Below, in pieces: positions 31,212 to 39,025 of a DNA stretch of 64,000 nucleotides. The notes under the pieces were generated by a model that was not told the origin of the DNA, made no database searches, and worked only from the letters and a program-made list of their open reading frames with translations. Every line of letters begins with the position of its first letter. Within the stretch, counting starts at the first letter, position 1. Origin of the DNA: Polyangium spumosum (lineage in GTDB: Bacteria; Myxococcota_A; Polyangia; Polyangiales; Polyangiaceae); NCBI RefSeq assembly GCF_009649845.1, contig NZ_WJIE01000003.1, positions 248,001 through 312,000 of the forward strand, given 5' to 3'. The position numbers and the translations under genes are program-made.

Positions 31212-31598
31212 TCAATCCGTGGCGCCGGCCGGCGCCGCGGGCTTCACCTTGACGGCCTTGTAACGAGAGAGCTCCACGAGCCCTGCGGGCGCGCCGCGGG
31301 GCTTCGAGACCTCGGACGCGCGGCAGACGTGCACCTCGACCCTCGGGGCGCCCCGCGCTTTCGAGTACCAGGCGGCCGCGGCGGCGGCGACCTCCACGAC
31401 CGAGCGGGGGACCTCGACGCGGTCGGGATTACGCACGACGACGTGGCTCCCCGGCGTCCCACCGGCGACGTGCAACCACAAATCGTGTGGCTTGGCCACG
31501 TCGAACGTCAGGTAGTCGTTGTCCTCGGCGCCACGACCGATGAGGACCTCGAAGCCCTCCACGGTCACCGTTCGGTACGGTCGTCCCTTGCTTGCCAC
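31212..31598 (-). CDS. Stand-alone NFACT-R (DUF814-type) protein
   Basis: A 128-residue protein (GTG start) made only of the NFACT-R domain. The pattern is clear: EGFEVLIGRGAEDNDYLTFDVA, then PHDLWLHVAGGTPGSHVVVRNPD, and AAAAAAWYSKARGAPRVEVHVC. In full-length RqcH/NEMF/FbpA proteins this domain follows the NFACT-N and coiled-coil parts and works in ribosome-associated quality control. Solo versions are widespread in bacteria and of unclear function, possibly RNA binding. The C-terminal KAVKVKPAAPAG tail is basic and flexible. It lies 31 bp downstream of the ferritin-like lipoprotein gene on the same strand. Confidence 0.8.
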   Translation of the reverse strand: MASKGRPYRTVTVEGFEVLIGRGAEDNDYLTFDVAKPHDLWLHVAGGTPGSHVVVRNPDRVEVPRSVVEVAAAAAAWYSKARGAPRVEVHVCRASEVSKPRGAPAGLVELSRYKAVKVKPAAPAGATD

Positions 31599-31629
31599 GC
31601 GCGGAGTCTGCCTCGCGCCGCCCCGAACC

Positions 31630-33087
31630 TCAAGAACAGGCGACGAGCCCGAGCGTTCGAAGGCACGGCCCGACGACGCTGCGGAGCACCTCCCTCCGCC
31701 GCGCGCCGAGTGTCCTCGCGCCGAGCACGCCGAATTCCTCGTTTTCCACGGGCCCCTCGGCGGGGTCTTCTCCGTGGATCACGAGCGCCCGCGCGAACGC
31801 CCGCTCGGCGGCCTCCCGCGCCTCGGCCCCGAACGCGCCGAGCGCCCATTGCAAGGTTTTCCAGGCGAGCGCCGCGTGCCGCTCCTCGTCGGCCGCGATC
31901 TTCGCGAGCGCAGCCCGGAGCCCGTCGTCCCTCACGCCCCGCAGGACCTCCTGCCCCTCGGCCGCGCCGAGCGTCTCGCCCACGCAGCCCTCCATCACCA
32001 GCGCCTCGACGAAAGAAATGACGTCGGATTCGAGCCGCGCCGTCGCCTCCGGGAGTTTGTCGGGGCCGATGAAGCGCCCCGCGAGGCGCGAGGCGATGGC
32101 ATACTCGACCTGCGCGTGTGTGACCTCGTCGAGCGACGCGATTTGCGCCTCGGCGACGAGCTCCGCGGGCGCGCCGAGCGCGAGGAGCTGGAGGGTGAAC
32201 CGGGAAAAACTCGCGATCGAGGCGTGCTCCATGGCCGCGATGGCCGCGTGATGAGCCGAGATCGCCTCGCGCGCCTCCAGGGAGAGCGCGTCCACCTCGA
32301 AATCGAGCGCGGCGCGCCAGTCGGCCCGCGCGCGGGGCTTCGCGGCGCGCGCCTCGCCCGAGATCACGAGGGGACGGCCGATCACGCAGGACATCGACCC
32401 GCATTGCCAGGTCGGCTTCTCGCCCTTCTGGCCACGCGCCACGCAGGCTCCGCCGCTGCGGGGCAACTTCTGGCAATCCGCGTCGCTCCTGCAGGTGTCC
32501 TCCTTCGTCCGGCAGGCGAGCGTGACCTTCTCGTAGCAACCATTAAAATACGCCGACAAACCGCAGGAATTTTCACTGCAATCGGCGTCCGTGCTGCAGG
32601 ACGCCTCCGCGCAGACGGAGTGGCGCGCGCGCAGGGCGCCCGTCCCCTTGCACACGCACGCCTGCCCGGCGCCGCACTCGTCGTCGGTCTCGCACGCGTA
32701 GGTGCAACCGCAATACGTGCCGATCTGCCCGACGCCGCTCGTGCACTTCCCGTGTGGTTTCTCCGTGCAATCGGCGTCCGTCTTGCAGGAGAGCCTGCTC
32801 TCCGTGCCCGCGCAGGCCGGCAGGTCGATCGTCGCGTCACACGTCACGCGGCTCGCGCGGTGGACGTTACCGTTTTTCTCGGCCACCCAGCCCGTGCGCG
32901 TGGGATTCGATGGCTCGGGCTCGCCGTCGGGCGAGGGCGCTTCGGCCGTCGCGCTCGAGGACGCCGTGGGGATGGCGACCACCGGCGGGCTCTCGCCCGA
33001 GCCGGAGGCGGCGGTGGAAGAGGCGGAGCACCCGGCGGCGCCGAGGGCGGCGAGGAGGGAGATGCGTAAACTGCGGTAACGGTCCAC
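31630..33087 (-). CDS. Cys-rich lipoprotein with C-terminal ferritin-like di-iron domain (paralogue A)
   Basis: A 485-residue protein, GTG start. The lipobox Cys is residue 20 (LGAAGC). A Ser/Pro linker (21-65) is followed by a disulfide-rich region (83-235) with repeated CxxDADC units (CKTDADC, CSTDADC, CRSDADC). Residues 255-440 form a ferritin-like four-helix domain with a complete di-iron set: Glu287 (MEHAS), Glu321xxHis324 (DEVTH), Glu366 (MEGCVGE) and Glu401xxHis404 (DEERH). An iron- or oxygen-handling role outside the cytoplasm is therefore plausible, but no function is established. A second gene with the same design lies at 37113-38471, and together they bracket the copper monooxygenase island. 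Confidence 0.8.
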   Translation of the reverse strand: MDRYRSLRISLLAALGAAGCSASSTAASGSGESPPVVAIPTASSSATAEAPSPDGEPEPSNPTRTGWVAEKNGNVHRASRVTCDATIDLPACAGTESRLSCKTDADCTEKPHGKCTSGVGQIGTYCGCTYACETDDECGAGQACVCKGTGALRARHSVCAEASCSTDADCSENSCGLSAYFNGCYEKVTLACRTKEDTCRSDADCQKLPRSGGACVARGQKGEKPTWQCGSMSCVIGRPLVISGEARAAKPRARADWRAALDFEVDALSLEAREAISAHHAAIAAMEHASIASFSRFTLQLLALGAPAELVAEAQIASLDEVTHAQVEYAIASRLAGRFIGPDKLPEATARLESDVISFVEALVMEGCVGETLGAAEGQEVLRGVRDDGLRAALAKIAADEERHAALAWKTLQWALGAFGAEAREAAERAFARALVIHGEDPAEGPVENEEFGVLGARTLGARRREVLRSVVGPCLRTLGLVACS

Positions 33088-33123
33088 GCGGGAAGCGTAC
33101 CACAGGCGCGCGCGGCCATGTGG

Positions 33124-33525
33124 TCAAACGCGAGACGGGGTCTTCTGCACGAGCGCGTCCCGAATCTGCGCGAGCAGGTCGTGATCGGACTCCGCTGGAG
33201 GCGCGGGCGGGGGCGCCGCGGGCTTGGGCCGCCGCATCGCATTGAGGCCCTTGACGAGCAGGAAGAGCGCGAAGCCCACGATCAAGAAGTTCACCACCGC
33301 GGTCAAGAACTTCCCATACTCGATGACACCATCGCCGAGCCGGAACGTCAGCGCGTCGAAATTGGGTCTGCCGAAGATCGCCGCGATGACGTTCATCAGG
33401 ATGCCGTTCGTGAACGCCTGGACCACGGCATTGAACGAGGCGCCGAGCACGACGGCGACGGCGAGATCGATCACGTTTCCACGCGAGATGAATTCCTTGA
33501 ATTCCTTGATGACTGCCGATGCCAT
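33124..33525 (-). CDS. mscL: Large-conductance mechanosensitive channel MscL
   Basis: An inner-membrane pentameric safety valve against hypo-osmotic shock, 133 residues. It opens with FKEFISRGNVIDLAVAVVLG, the diagnostic MscL N-terminal helix and first membrane segment, followed by the periplasmic loop and the second membrane helix (YGKFLTAVVNFLIVGFALFLL). The cytosolic tail has the usual charged helix but carries a Pro/Ala insert (RRPKPAAPPPAPPAE). The ATG at 33525 matches the conserved family start; a longer frame upstream is not credible. It is divergent from the copper monooxygenase gene across a dyad-containing spacer and 2.3 kb from the MscS gene. Confidence 0.95.
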   Translation of the reverse strand: MASAVIKEFKEFISRGNVIDLAVAVVLGASFNAVVQAFTNGILMNVIAAIFGRPNFDALTFRLGDGVIEYGKFLTAVVNFLIVGFALFLLVKGLNAMRRPKPAAPPPAPPAESDHDLLAQIRDALVQKTPSRV

Positions 33526-33546
33526 AGGAGGCGACCTCCCCTCTCG

Positions 33547-33574
33547 CGGGCACGTTCTGCACGGGACGTGCCCG
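33547..33574. promoter_or_regulatory. 9-bp inverted repeat between mscL and the copper monooxygenase
   Basis: CGGGCACGT at 33547-33555 and ACGTGCCCG at 33566-33574 form a perfect dyad with a 10-bp gap, in the 139-bp divergent spacer. It is 21 bp upstream of the mscL start and 90 bp upstream of the monooxygenase start. It could be an operator for either gene or an mRNA hairpin in the mscL leader. No regulator can be named. Confidence 0.4.
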
Positions 33575-33664
33575 AAATGCCGATCCGCCGGGTTCTGGAA
33601 CGCGGCGTGCAGCGGACGCGCCCGACCATGACAGGTCGCCCCCGAACCGGGAAGGGAGGGCTCG

Positions 33665-34906
33665 ATGACAAGGAAGCTGCGGATCCTGAGTACGATTTCC
33701 GTATTCTCGCTCCTCGCGTGCGGCGGCAAGGAGGAGGAGGAGGCGAGCGCGCCGCTTCGAATCCCCACGTATCACGAGGACGTCGCTCCCATCCTCGCCG
33801 AGCATTGCGCGAGCTGTCACGTGGAGGGCGGCGTCGCCCCGTTTCCCCTGGTCGAGTACGAGGACGCACAAAGGACCGCGGAGGCGATCCGCATCTCCAC
33901 GGCGTCCCGCAGCATGCCGCCGTTCGTCCTCGACAACAGCGGTGAATGCAACACGTACGTCGAGGGCCGCTGGCTCTCGGACGCGCAGATCGAGACGCTC
34001 GCGGCCTGGGCCCGCGCCGGCGCGCCCGAGGGGACGGCGCCGCGAGGCGGGCCGCCCGCGCCGAAGGCCCTCGCGAATCTCGATCGGGTCGACATGACGA
34101 TCGACATGGAGGACGCGTATACCCCGGACGCCGCGGCGTTCGACGATTACCGCTGCTTCGTGCTCGACCCCGGGCTCGAGGAGGACGTGTTCGTCACGGG
34201 CTTTCACGTTCGCCCGGGCGCGGCCGAGATGCTCCATCACCTGACGCTCTACGCGATCGACACGAAGGAATCGGAGGCAGCGGCGAAGGCGCGTGACGCC
34301 GCCGAGCCCGGGCTCGGGTATTCGTGCATCGACGACATCCACGTGCCCGACGCGCGCTGGATCGTCGGCGCGGGCCCCGGGAGCGGGGCGCTGCGATTCC
34401 CCGAGGGCACGGGGCTCCGCATGCGCGCGGGGCGGAAGACCCTCCTGCAGATCCATTACAACCAGGAGAATGGGCGCCGCGCCGATCGCACCCGGATCGA
34501 CCTCATGCTCGCCCGCAGCGTGCCGAACGAGGCCGCCGTGCGGCGCATCGCGGCAACAAACCTCTTCCTGCCGCCGAAGCAGCCGCGGGTCGAAGGGAGC
34601 GCGAGCCAGCCCGTGCCCGTGGACGTCACCTTGTGGGGGCTCTGGCCGCACATGCACAAGCTCGGGAGGCAGATGCACGTATCGGCCTCGCGCGCGGGAG
34701 AGGAGAAATGCCTGGCGCGGGTGAACGACTGGGATTTCCACTGGCAGGGGTTCGCCCATTACACGAAGCCGATCTCGCTCTCGTGGGGCGACGAGATGCG
34801 CATCACGTGCACGTACGACACGCTCTCGCGCGACACGGCCACGACCTGGGGTCAAGGCACGAACGACGAGATGTGCATCGCGTTTTTCTACATGACGGAA
34901 AATTGA
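33665..34906 (+). CDS. Haem c / copper type II monooxygenase-like lipoprotein
   Basis: A 413-residue exported protein. The lipobox is SLLAC (Cys19). An N-terminal cytochrome-c-like region has the haem motif CASCH (48-52) with Met84 in SRSMPPF as possible axial ligand. Residues 140-410 match the ascorbate-dependent copper monooxygenase fold (peptidylglycine hydroxylase/dopamine beta-hydroxylase). All copper ligands are visible: His191-His192 and His264 (IHYN) for the first site, His329-x-His331 (PHMH) and Met403 (DEMC) for the second. The fused haem domain may feed electrons in place of ascorbate; this is inference. The substrate is unknown. A YtfJ-like gene follows 79 bp downstream. Confidence 0.87.
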   Translation: MTRKLRILSTISVFSLLACGGKEEEEASAPLRIPTYHEDVAPILAEHCASCHVEGGVAPFPLVEYEDAQRTAEAIRISTASRSMPPFVLDNSGECNTYVEGRWLSDAQIETLAAWARAGAPEGTAPRGGPPAPKALANLDRVDMTIDMEDAYTPDAAAFDDYRCFVLDPGLEEDVFVTGFHVRPGAAEMLHHLTLYAIDTKESEAAAKARDAAEPGLGYSCIDDIHVPDARWIVGAGPGSGALRFPEGTGLRMRAGRKTLLQIHYNQENGRRADRTRIDLMLARSVPNEAAVRRIAATNLFLPPKQPRVEGSASQPVPVDVTLWGLWPHMHKLGRQMHVSASRAGEEKCLARVNDWDFHWQGFAHYTKPISLSWGDEMRITCTYDTLSRDTATTWGQGTNDEMCIAFFYMTEN

Positions 34907-34947
34907 TGTCCGGGGCGCACGCCGGCTCTTCCCGTTCGTGGAGCCCC

Positions 34948-34976
34948 TTGACAGTCGGCGAAAAACGGGGTTTGTT
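34948..34976 (+). promoter_or_regulatory. Putative sigma-70-type promoter
   Basis: A perfect TTGACA at 34948-34953 is followed, after a 17-bp spacer, by TTTGTT at 34971-34976, a weak -10. The predicted start near 34983 would leave almost no leader before the ATG at 34986, so the mRNA could be nearly leaderless. The -10 mismatch lowers confidence. Confidence 0.35.
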
Positions 34977-34985
34977 TGAGCGGCA

Positions 34986-35540
34986 ATGAATTTTGCTCGA
35001 CGAACTCTGCTTACCTGCGGAATCACCCTCCTCGCTGCGGCGGCCCTCCCGATGGGGTCTGCCCAGGCCGTTCTTTCGGAGCAGGCCGTCGCGCCGAACG
35101 CGCGCGTCGAAGACGCCGACGGAAAGGCGGTCGAGATCAAATCGCTGAAGGGGAAGCCGATCGTGATCGTCTACGACGACCGGACGTCGGCGCCGAAGAG
35201 CGAGGCGTTCCGGCGGGAGCTCGTCAAGCTCTTGAAAACGGGCCCGTACGCATCGAAGGTGTCGCTCCTCCTCGTCGCCGACGTGAGCCCCTACGATTTC
35301 TGGCCCGCGCGCGGCACGGTGAAGGACGCCGTGCGCGAGGAGACGAAGAAGCAGGGGACGACGGTTTATTGCGATTGGACCGGCGGGATGCGCACGGCGT
35401 ACAAGCTGAAGAACGAAATCACGGGCGTGGTGATGGTCGGCAAGGACGGGCGCGTGGCGTTCGCCAAGGAGGGCGTGCCCCAAGGCGCGGACCAGAAGCG
35501 GCTCGTCGAAGCGCTGAAGGCGGCGGTCGAGGGGGGCTAG
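34986..35540 (+). CDS. Exported YtfJ-like thioredoxin-fold protein
   Basis: A 184-residue protein with a signal peptide (RRTLLTCGITLLAAAALPMG, cleavage near SAQA). The mature part has the thioredoxin-fold layout of AhpC/TSA relatives: NARVEDADGKAVEIKSLKGKPIVIVYDDRTSAPKSEAF, then LLVADVSPYDFWPARG and a final GVVMVGKDGRVAFAKEG. The CxxC or peroxidatic Cys expected of an active enzyme is missing: after the signal, the only Cys is in TTVYCDWTGG. The closest resemblance I recall is to periplasmic YtfJ. It may be a binding or chaperone-like partner of the adjacent redox genes. The assignment to a family is moderate. Confidence 0.65.
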   Translation: MNFARRTLLTCGITLLAAAALPMGSAQAVLSEQAVAPNARVEDADGKAVEIKSLKGKPIVIVYDDRTSAPKSEAFRRELVKLLKTGPYASKVSLLLVADVSPYDFWPARGTVKDAVREETKKQGTTVYCDWTGGMRTAYKLKNEITGVVMVGKDGRVAFAKEGVPQGADQKRLVEALKAAVEGG

Positions 35541-35586
35541 ATCGTCCTTGTCTCGAGCGGGCCTCGTCGCGGTAGAATGCGCCGCG

Positions 35587-37227
35587 ATGGAAACCGCCCG
35601 CGCGGCGCCACGGCCCTGGCTGCTCGGCCCCTCTACCGATCTCCTGCTCGGATGCGGGCTCGGGTATGGGCTCGTCGTCCTCGCCCTCGCGGCGAGCGGC
35701 GCGCCGATGGGCTCGCTCGATGGGTGGCTGCCGCTCGTCGTGCTCGTGACCGGGATCCCGCATTACGGGGCGACGTTGCTCCGCGTCTACGGGACGGAAT
35801 CGGCGCGGCGGCGGTATTTTCTCTACGCGTTCCCCCTGGGCTTCCTGGTCTGGGCGGCGTTCGCCGCGTCGTTCGGCGTGCCCAGGCTCGGGACGGCGCT
35901 CATCACGCTGTATCTCACCTGGAGCCCCTGGCATTACACGGCCCAGAACTTCGGGCTCGTGATGATGTTCTTGCGCAGGGCGGGGCTCTCGCCCACGCCG
36001 GCCCTCCGCAGGCTCGTCCAGGCCTCGTTCGTCCTCTCGTTTTCGCTCGTCTTCTTGAACATCCACGGCTCCGCGTCCGCCGGCGGGGCCGATCCCCTGC
36101 AGACATCGAGCGCGATGTATCGATTCGCGCCGCTCGGCATTCCCGCGCGCCTCGCCCTTTGCGCCCTCGCCGTCGTCGGGGTCTCCTACGTGTCGGTGAC
36201 GATCATCGCGCTCCGGAGGCTCCTCTCGTTTGCCCCTCCGTCGCGGCTCGCGCCCGCGCTCGCGCTCGTCGCGAGCCAGGCCGCGTGGTTCGTGCTGCCC
36301 GTGCTGCTCGGGTTCGCTCGGCCAAACCTTTATGGATCGGGCGGCGCCACGGCGCTCGCGTTCATCTGGGTGGCGATCGCGCACAGCGTGCAGTATCTCT
36401 GGATCTCGTTCCATTATGCGCGTGCCTCCGGGAACGTGGCACGGACGGCGCCGTCCGGTCTCTGGTATCTCGGAAAAACCGTGCTGGCGGGCGCTGTGAT
36501 ATGGGTCGTCCCCGCCGTCGTGTGCGCGCCCGGCGCGCTCGGGCTCCTGCCCTTCGACGCGGGCCTCGGGCTGCTCGTGGCGGCCGCGGTGAACCTGCAC
36601 CACTTCATCCTCGACGGGGCGATCTGGAAGCTCCGGGACGGTACGGTCGGCAATGTACTCGTAGGACAAACGAGCGCGGCGCCTTCGGCCTCGCCCGCGG
36701 CGAAGGGCCTAGGGGCGTGGGCGGCGTGGGCCGCGCGGGCGGCGCTCGTCGCGGCGGGGCTCGTCTCGGCGGGCGCGTGGGCGGCGAGCGCCTGGGAGAA
36801 GGAAATGGGGCTCGATCGCGCGGCCGCGAATGGTGATCTCGCGCGGGTTCGGGTCGCGGCGCAGAGGCTCGCGCTCCTCGGGCGGGACAGCGCGCGCATT
36901 CACGTGACGATCGGGCGGCTGCTCGACGCGCGCGGGGAGAAGGCGGCCGCGCACGAGGCCTACGAGGCCGCGCTCGCGCTCGACCCCGAGGACCCGGCGG
37001 CGCTCGATCGAATCGCCGAGTCCTGGCTCTCGCGCGGGGAATTCCAGCGAGCGCTCGACGCGCGGTACCGCGCCACGCGCAATGCGCCGGATCGGCCTGC
37101 CTTCCGGCGACGTTACGAGGAGCTGCTGGCGCGATTGCAGGCGCCGCCCGAGATGGGCGACACGGAGGAGATCGTGGTCACCGGAGAGACGTCCCCGGCG
37201 AGCGCGCCGGGCGAAGGCACGAAGTGA
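35587..37227 (+). CDS. His-rich polytopic membrane protein with C-terminal TPR repeats
   Basis: A 546-residue protein from the ATG at 35587; an in-frame TTG 39 bp upstream is less likely. About ten hydrophobic segments fill residues 10-400. Histidines sit at membrane edges in conserved-looking motifs: TGIPHYGATLLRVYG, WSPWHYTAQNFGLVMMF, IAHSVQYLWISFHYARA and AVNLHHFILDGAIWKLRD. These suggest a membrane metal site, as in desaturase- or hydroxylase-like proteins, but I cannot name the family. Residues 430-520 are TPR-like (AHEAYEAALALDPEDPAALDRIAES). The last 115 bp overlap the 3' end of the convergent ferritin-like lipoprotein gene. It probably belongs with the monooxygenase genes upstream. 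Confidence 0.7.
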   Translation: METARAAPRPWLLGPSTDLLLGCGLGYGLVVLALAASGAPMGSLDGWLPLVVLVTGIPHYGATLLRVYGTESARRRYFLYAFPLGFLVWAAFAASFGVPRLGTALITLYLTWSPWHYTAQNFGLVMMFLRRAGLSPTPALRRLVQASFVLSFSLVFLNIHGSASAGGADPLQTSSAMYRFAPLGIPARLALCALAVVGVSYVSVTIIALRRLLSFAPPSRLAPALALVASQAAWFVLPVLLGFARPNLYGSGGATALAFIWVAIAHSVQYLWISFHYARASGNVARTAPSGLWYLGKTVLAGAVIWVVPAVVCAPGALGLLPFDAGLGLLVAAAVNLHHFILDGAIWKLRDGTVGNVLVGQTSAAPSASPAAKGLGAWAAWAARAALVAAGLVSAGAWAASAWEKEMGLDRAAANGDLARVRVAAQRLALLGRDSARIHVTIGRLLDARGEKAAAHEAYEAALALDPEDPAALDRIAESWLSRGEFQRALDARYRATRNAPDRPAFRRRYEELLARLQAPPEMGDTEEIVVTGETSPASAPGEGTK

Positions 37228-38471
37228 CGCAGGAGCGTGCGCGCGGCAGGTTGGACGACATCGGCCATGGCGCGGCGCATGAGGTCGCGCTTCTCCAGGG
37301 CGGGGAGGCAGCCGTGCGCCGTGAGTTTGTCCGGGTCCGCGCCGGGCGCGGCGAGGTCCTCGGCCTCGGGGAGCGTGGCCCTCGCGAATGCCGCTTCGAG
37401 GGCGCGCGCGACCTCGGCCCCGCCCATTTCGAGCGCCCAGGCGAGCGTGCGCCAGGCGAGCTCCGCGTGCGTGGCCTCGTCCTCCGCGATCGAGACGAGC
37501 GCGGCCTTCACCGCGGGATCCGCGGCGCGGAGGGCCTCCTCGCCCGCGACGAGCGCGGCGAGGGTCTCGTTGACGGCGCCCTCGAGGGCCGTGGCGACGG
37601 CGATCTCGGCGAGGGTCCTCCGCGGCGCGACCTCGGGCATGGGCAAGACGCCTGGACCCACCGGCGCGCCTGCATAGGCCCCGGCGAGGCCGAAGCAGAG
37701 TTTGGCGTGCCGCACCTCGTCCGAGAGCGCCTCTTGCGCGGCCGAGACGAGGGAGGCCGGGGCGCCAGCGCCGAGCAGCTCCAGGACGAACCGCGCGAAG
37801 GAGGCGACGGAGGCGTGCTCGTAGAGGCCGGCGCGGGTGAAATGGTCGGCGAGCGCGCGGCGCGTGGCCGTGTCGAGGTCCGCGAGATTGGGTGACTCCG
37901 CCAAACCTCGACCGACCTCGCCGGTCCAATCGGCGCGGGCCGAGGGTCTCGCGATACGCGCCTCCCCGTCGACGACGAAGGGGCGGCCTTCGCAGAGCTC
38001 GAAGACGATGGCCACGTGGTAGCAGCACTGGGCGCTGATCGAGAGGTCCTGGCAACCCATGCCGGGCACGTCGTAGCAGCAGCTCCCGGAGCCGACGCAT
38101 TCCTCGGTGCCGTGGACCTGCTTCATCAGCTCGTTCTGGACGTCGGCAAGCGGAGGGCAATCGCCGCCCACGGAGCCAGGGAGGCAGAGGAGGCGATACT
38201 CGGCATTCGGGGGAGGCGGATTCGGGCAAGGGAGCGAGCCGCCGGCTCCGCCGACGCCGACGCTGGTGCTGACGGCATTGCCCAGGCCGCCGCCGGTGCC
38301 GCTCGCGCCGCCCGAGCCGCCCGAGCCGCCCGCGCCCGCGTCGATGACCACGTTTCCGCCGCACGCGGCCGCCGTGAGCGCCAGGGTCGCGCCCGCGCCG
38401 AGGCCCGCGGCCCGCAGAATTCTCGTGAAAAGCGCAAGGGAGAGAGGAGACGGGTTCTGTACGTGGGTCAT
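37113..38471 (-). CDS. Lipoprotein with Cys-rich region and ferritin-like di-iron domain (paralogue B)
   Basis: A 452-residue paralogue of the protein at 31630-33087. The lipobox is LTAAAC (Cys37), followed by a Gly/Ala/Ser stalk (40-78) and a Cys region with paired cysteines (CCYDV, QCCYH). The ferritin-like domain (about 185-365) keeps the full di-iron set: Glu218 (YEHAS), Glu252xxHis255 (DEVRH), Glu297 (LEGAVNE) and Glu332xxHis335 (DEATH). Both paralogues share the segment GRPxVxxGEAR before the domain. The C-terminal 35 residues (after RHFVPSPG) are encoded inside the convergent membrane-protein gene and may be a later extension. The start ATG at 38471 gives a clear signal peptide. Confidence 0.8.
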   Translation of the reverse strand: MTHVQNPSPLSLALFTRILRAAGLGAGATLALTAAACGGNVVIDAGAGGSGGSGGASGTGGGLGNAVSTSVGVGGAGGSLPCPNPPPPNAEYRLLCLPGSVGGDCPPLADVQNELMKQVHGTEECVGSGSCCYDVPGMGCQDLSISAQCCYHVAIVFELCEGRPFVVDGEARIARPSARADWTGEVGRGLAESPNLADLDTATRRALADHFTRAGLYEHASVASFARFVLELLGAGAPASLVSAAQEALSDEVRHAKLCFGLAGAYAGAPVGPGVLPMPEVAPRRTLAEIAVATALEGAVNETLAALVAGEEALRAADPAVKAALVSIAEDEATHAELAWRTLAWALEMGGAEVARALEAAFARATLPEAEDLAAPGADPDKLTAHGCLPALEKRDLMRRAMADVVQPAARTLLRHFVPSPGALAGDVSPVTTISSVSPISGGACNRASSSS

Positions 38472-38590
38472 GGTGTGCCTGCCAGGTGCATGAAAGGTCG
38501 CGGCGCGCGCAATGGCCACGCCGGAGGGGAATGGATCCCCTGCATCCAGGCGGCGAGGGATCGCAAGAACCGGGCCGAAATGCGGGCGGC

Positions 38591-39025
38591 TCAGGGACGG
38601 GCGCGTTTGCGTGGCGCGGCGGGCTTCGTGGCCCCGGGGCCGGCCCAGCCGAAACGATCGAGCGAGACATTTCCGCGCGTATCGAAGGTGACGCCCTCGG
38701 TTTCGAGGAGCGCGCGCTGGAGGGCGCCGCCGACGGGATCCTTGATGGTGACGGCGGCGCGATTGCGCGGGCGGCTGCCGAGGACACGTTGCCAGGGGAC
38801 GCTGCCGCGCTTCTTGGTCTCTTTCAGCGCAGCGAGGGCGAATCCGACGTGGCGCGCCGAGCGCGGGTGGCCGGCGAGGGCGGCGACCACACCATACGTC
38901 GTGACGCGGCCGCGGGGGATGCGGCGGACGACACGATAAAAATCTTCCCACCAGGAGATCGGCTCGACGGCTTCGACGGGCTCGGCGCGCGAGGTCCGGG
39001 CCCTCGGATTGCCGCGGGCGCTCAC
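38591..39025 (-). CDS. Alkyltransferase-like (ATL) protein, MGMT family without the acceptor Cys
   Basis: A 144-residue DNA-binding protein of the O6-alkylguanine alkyltransferase family. It has ISWWEDFYRVVRRIPRGRVTTYG, then AALAGHPRSARHVGFALAAL with the arginine-finger-type Arg, then VPWQRVLGS where true MGMT has PCHRV. Trp replaces the acceptor Cys, the signature of ATL proteins, which bind O6-alkylguanine and hand it to nucleotide excision repair. The GTG start at 39025 overlaps the stop of the GH57 gene by 4 bp, so it is translated from the same mRNA. An ATG 36 codons upstream would only add a low-complexity Pro/Arg tract from inside the GH57 gene. The basic C-terminal tail (TKPAAPRKRARP) is additional. 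Confidence 0.87.
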   Translation of the reverse strand: MSARGNPRARTSRAEPVEAVEPISWWEDFYRVVRRIPRGRVTTYGVVAALAGHPRSARHVGFALAALKETKKRGSVPWQRVLGSRPRNRAAVTIKDPVGGALQRALLETEGVTFDTRGNVSLDRFGWAGPGATKPAAPRKRARP

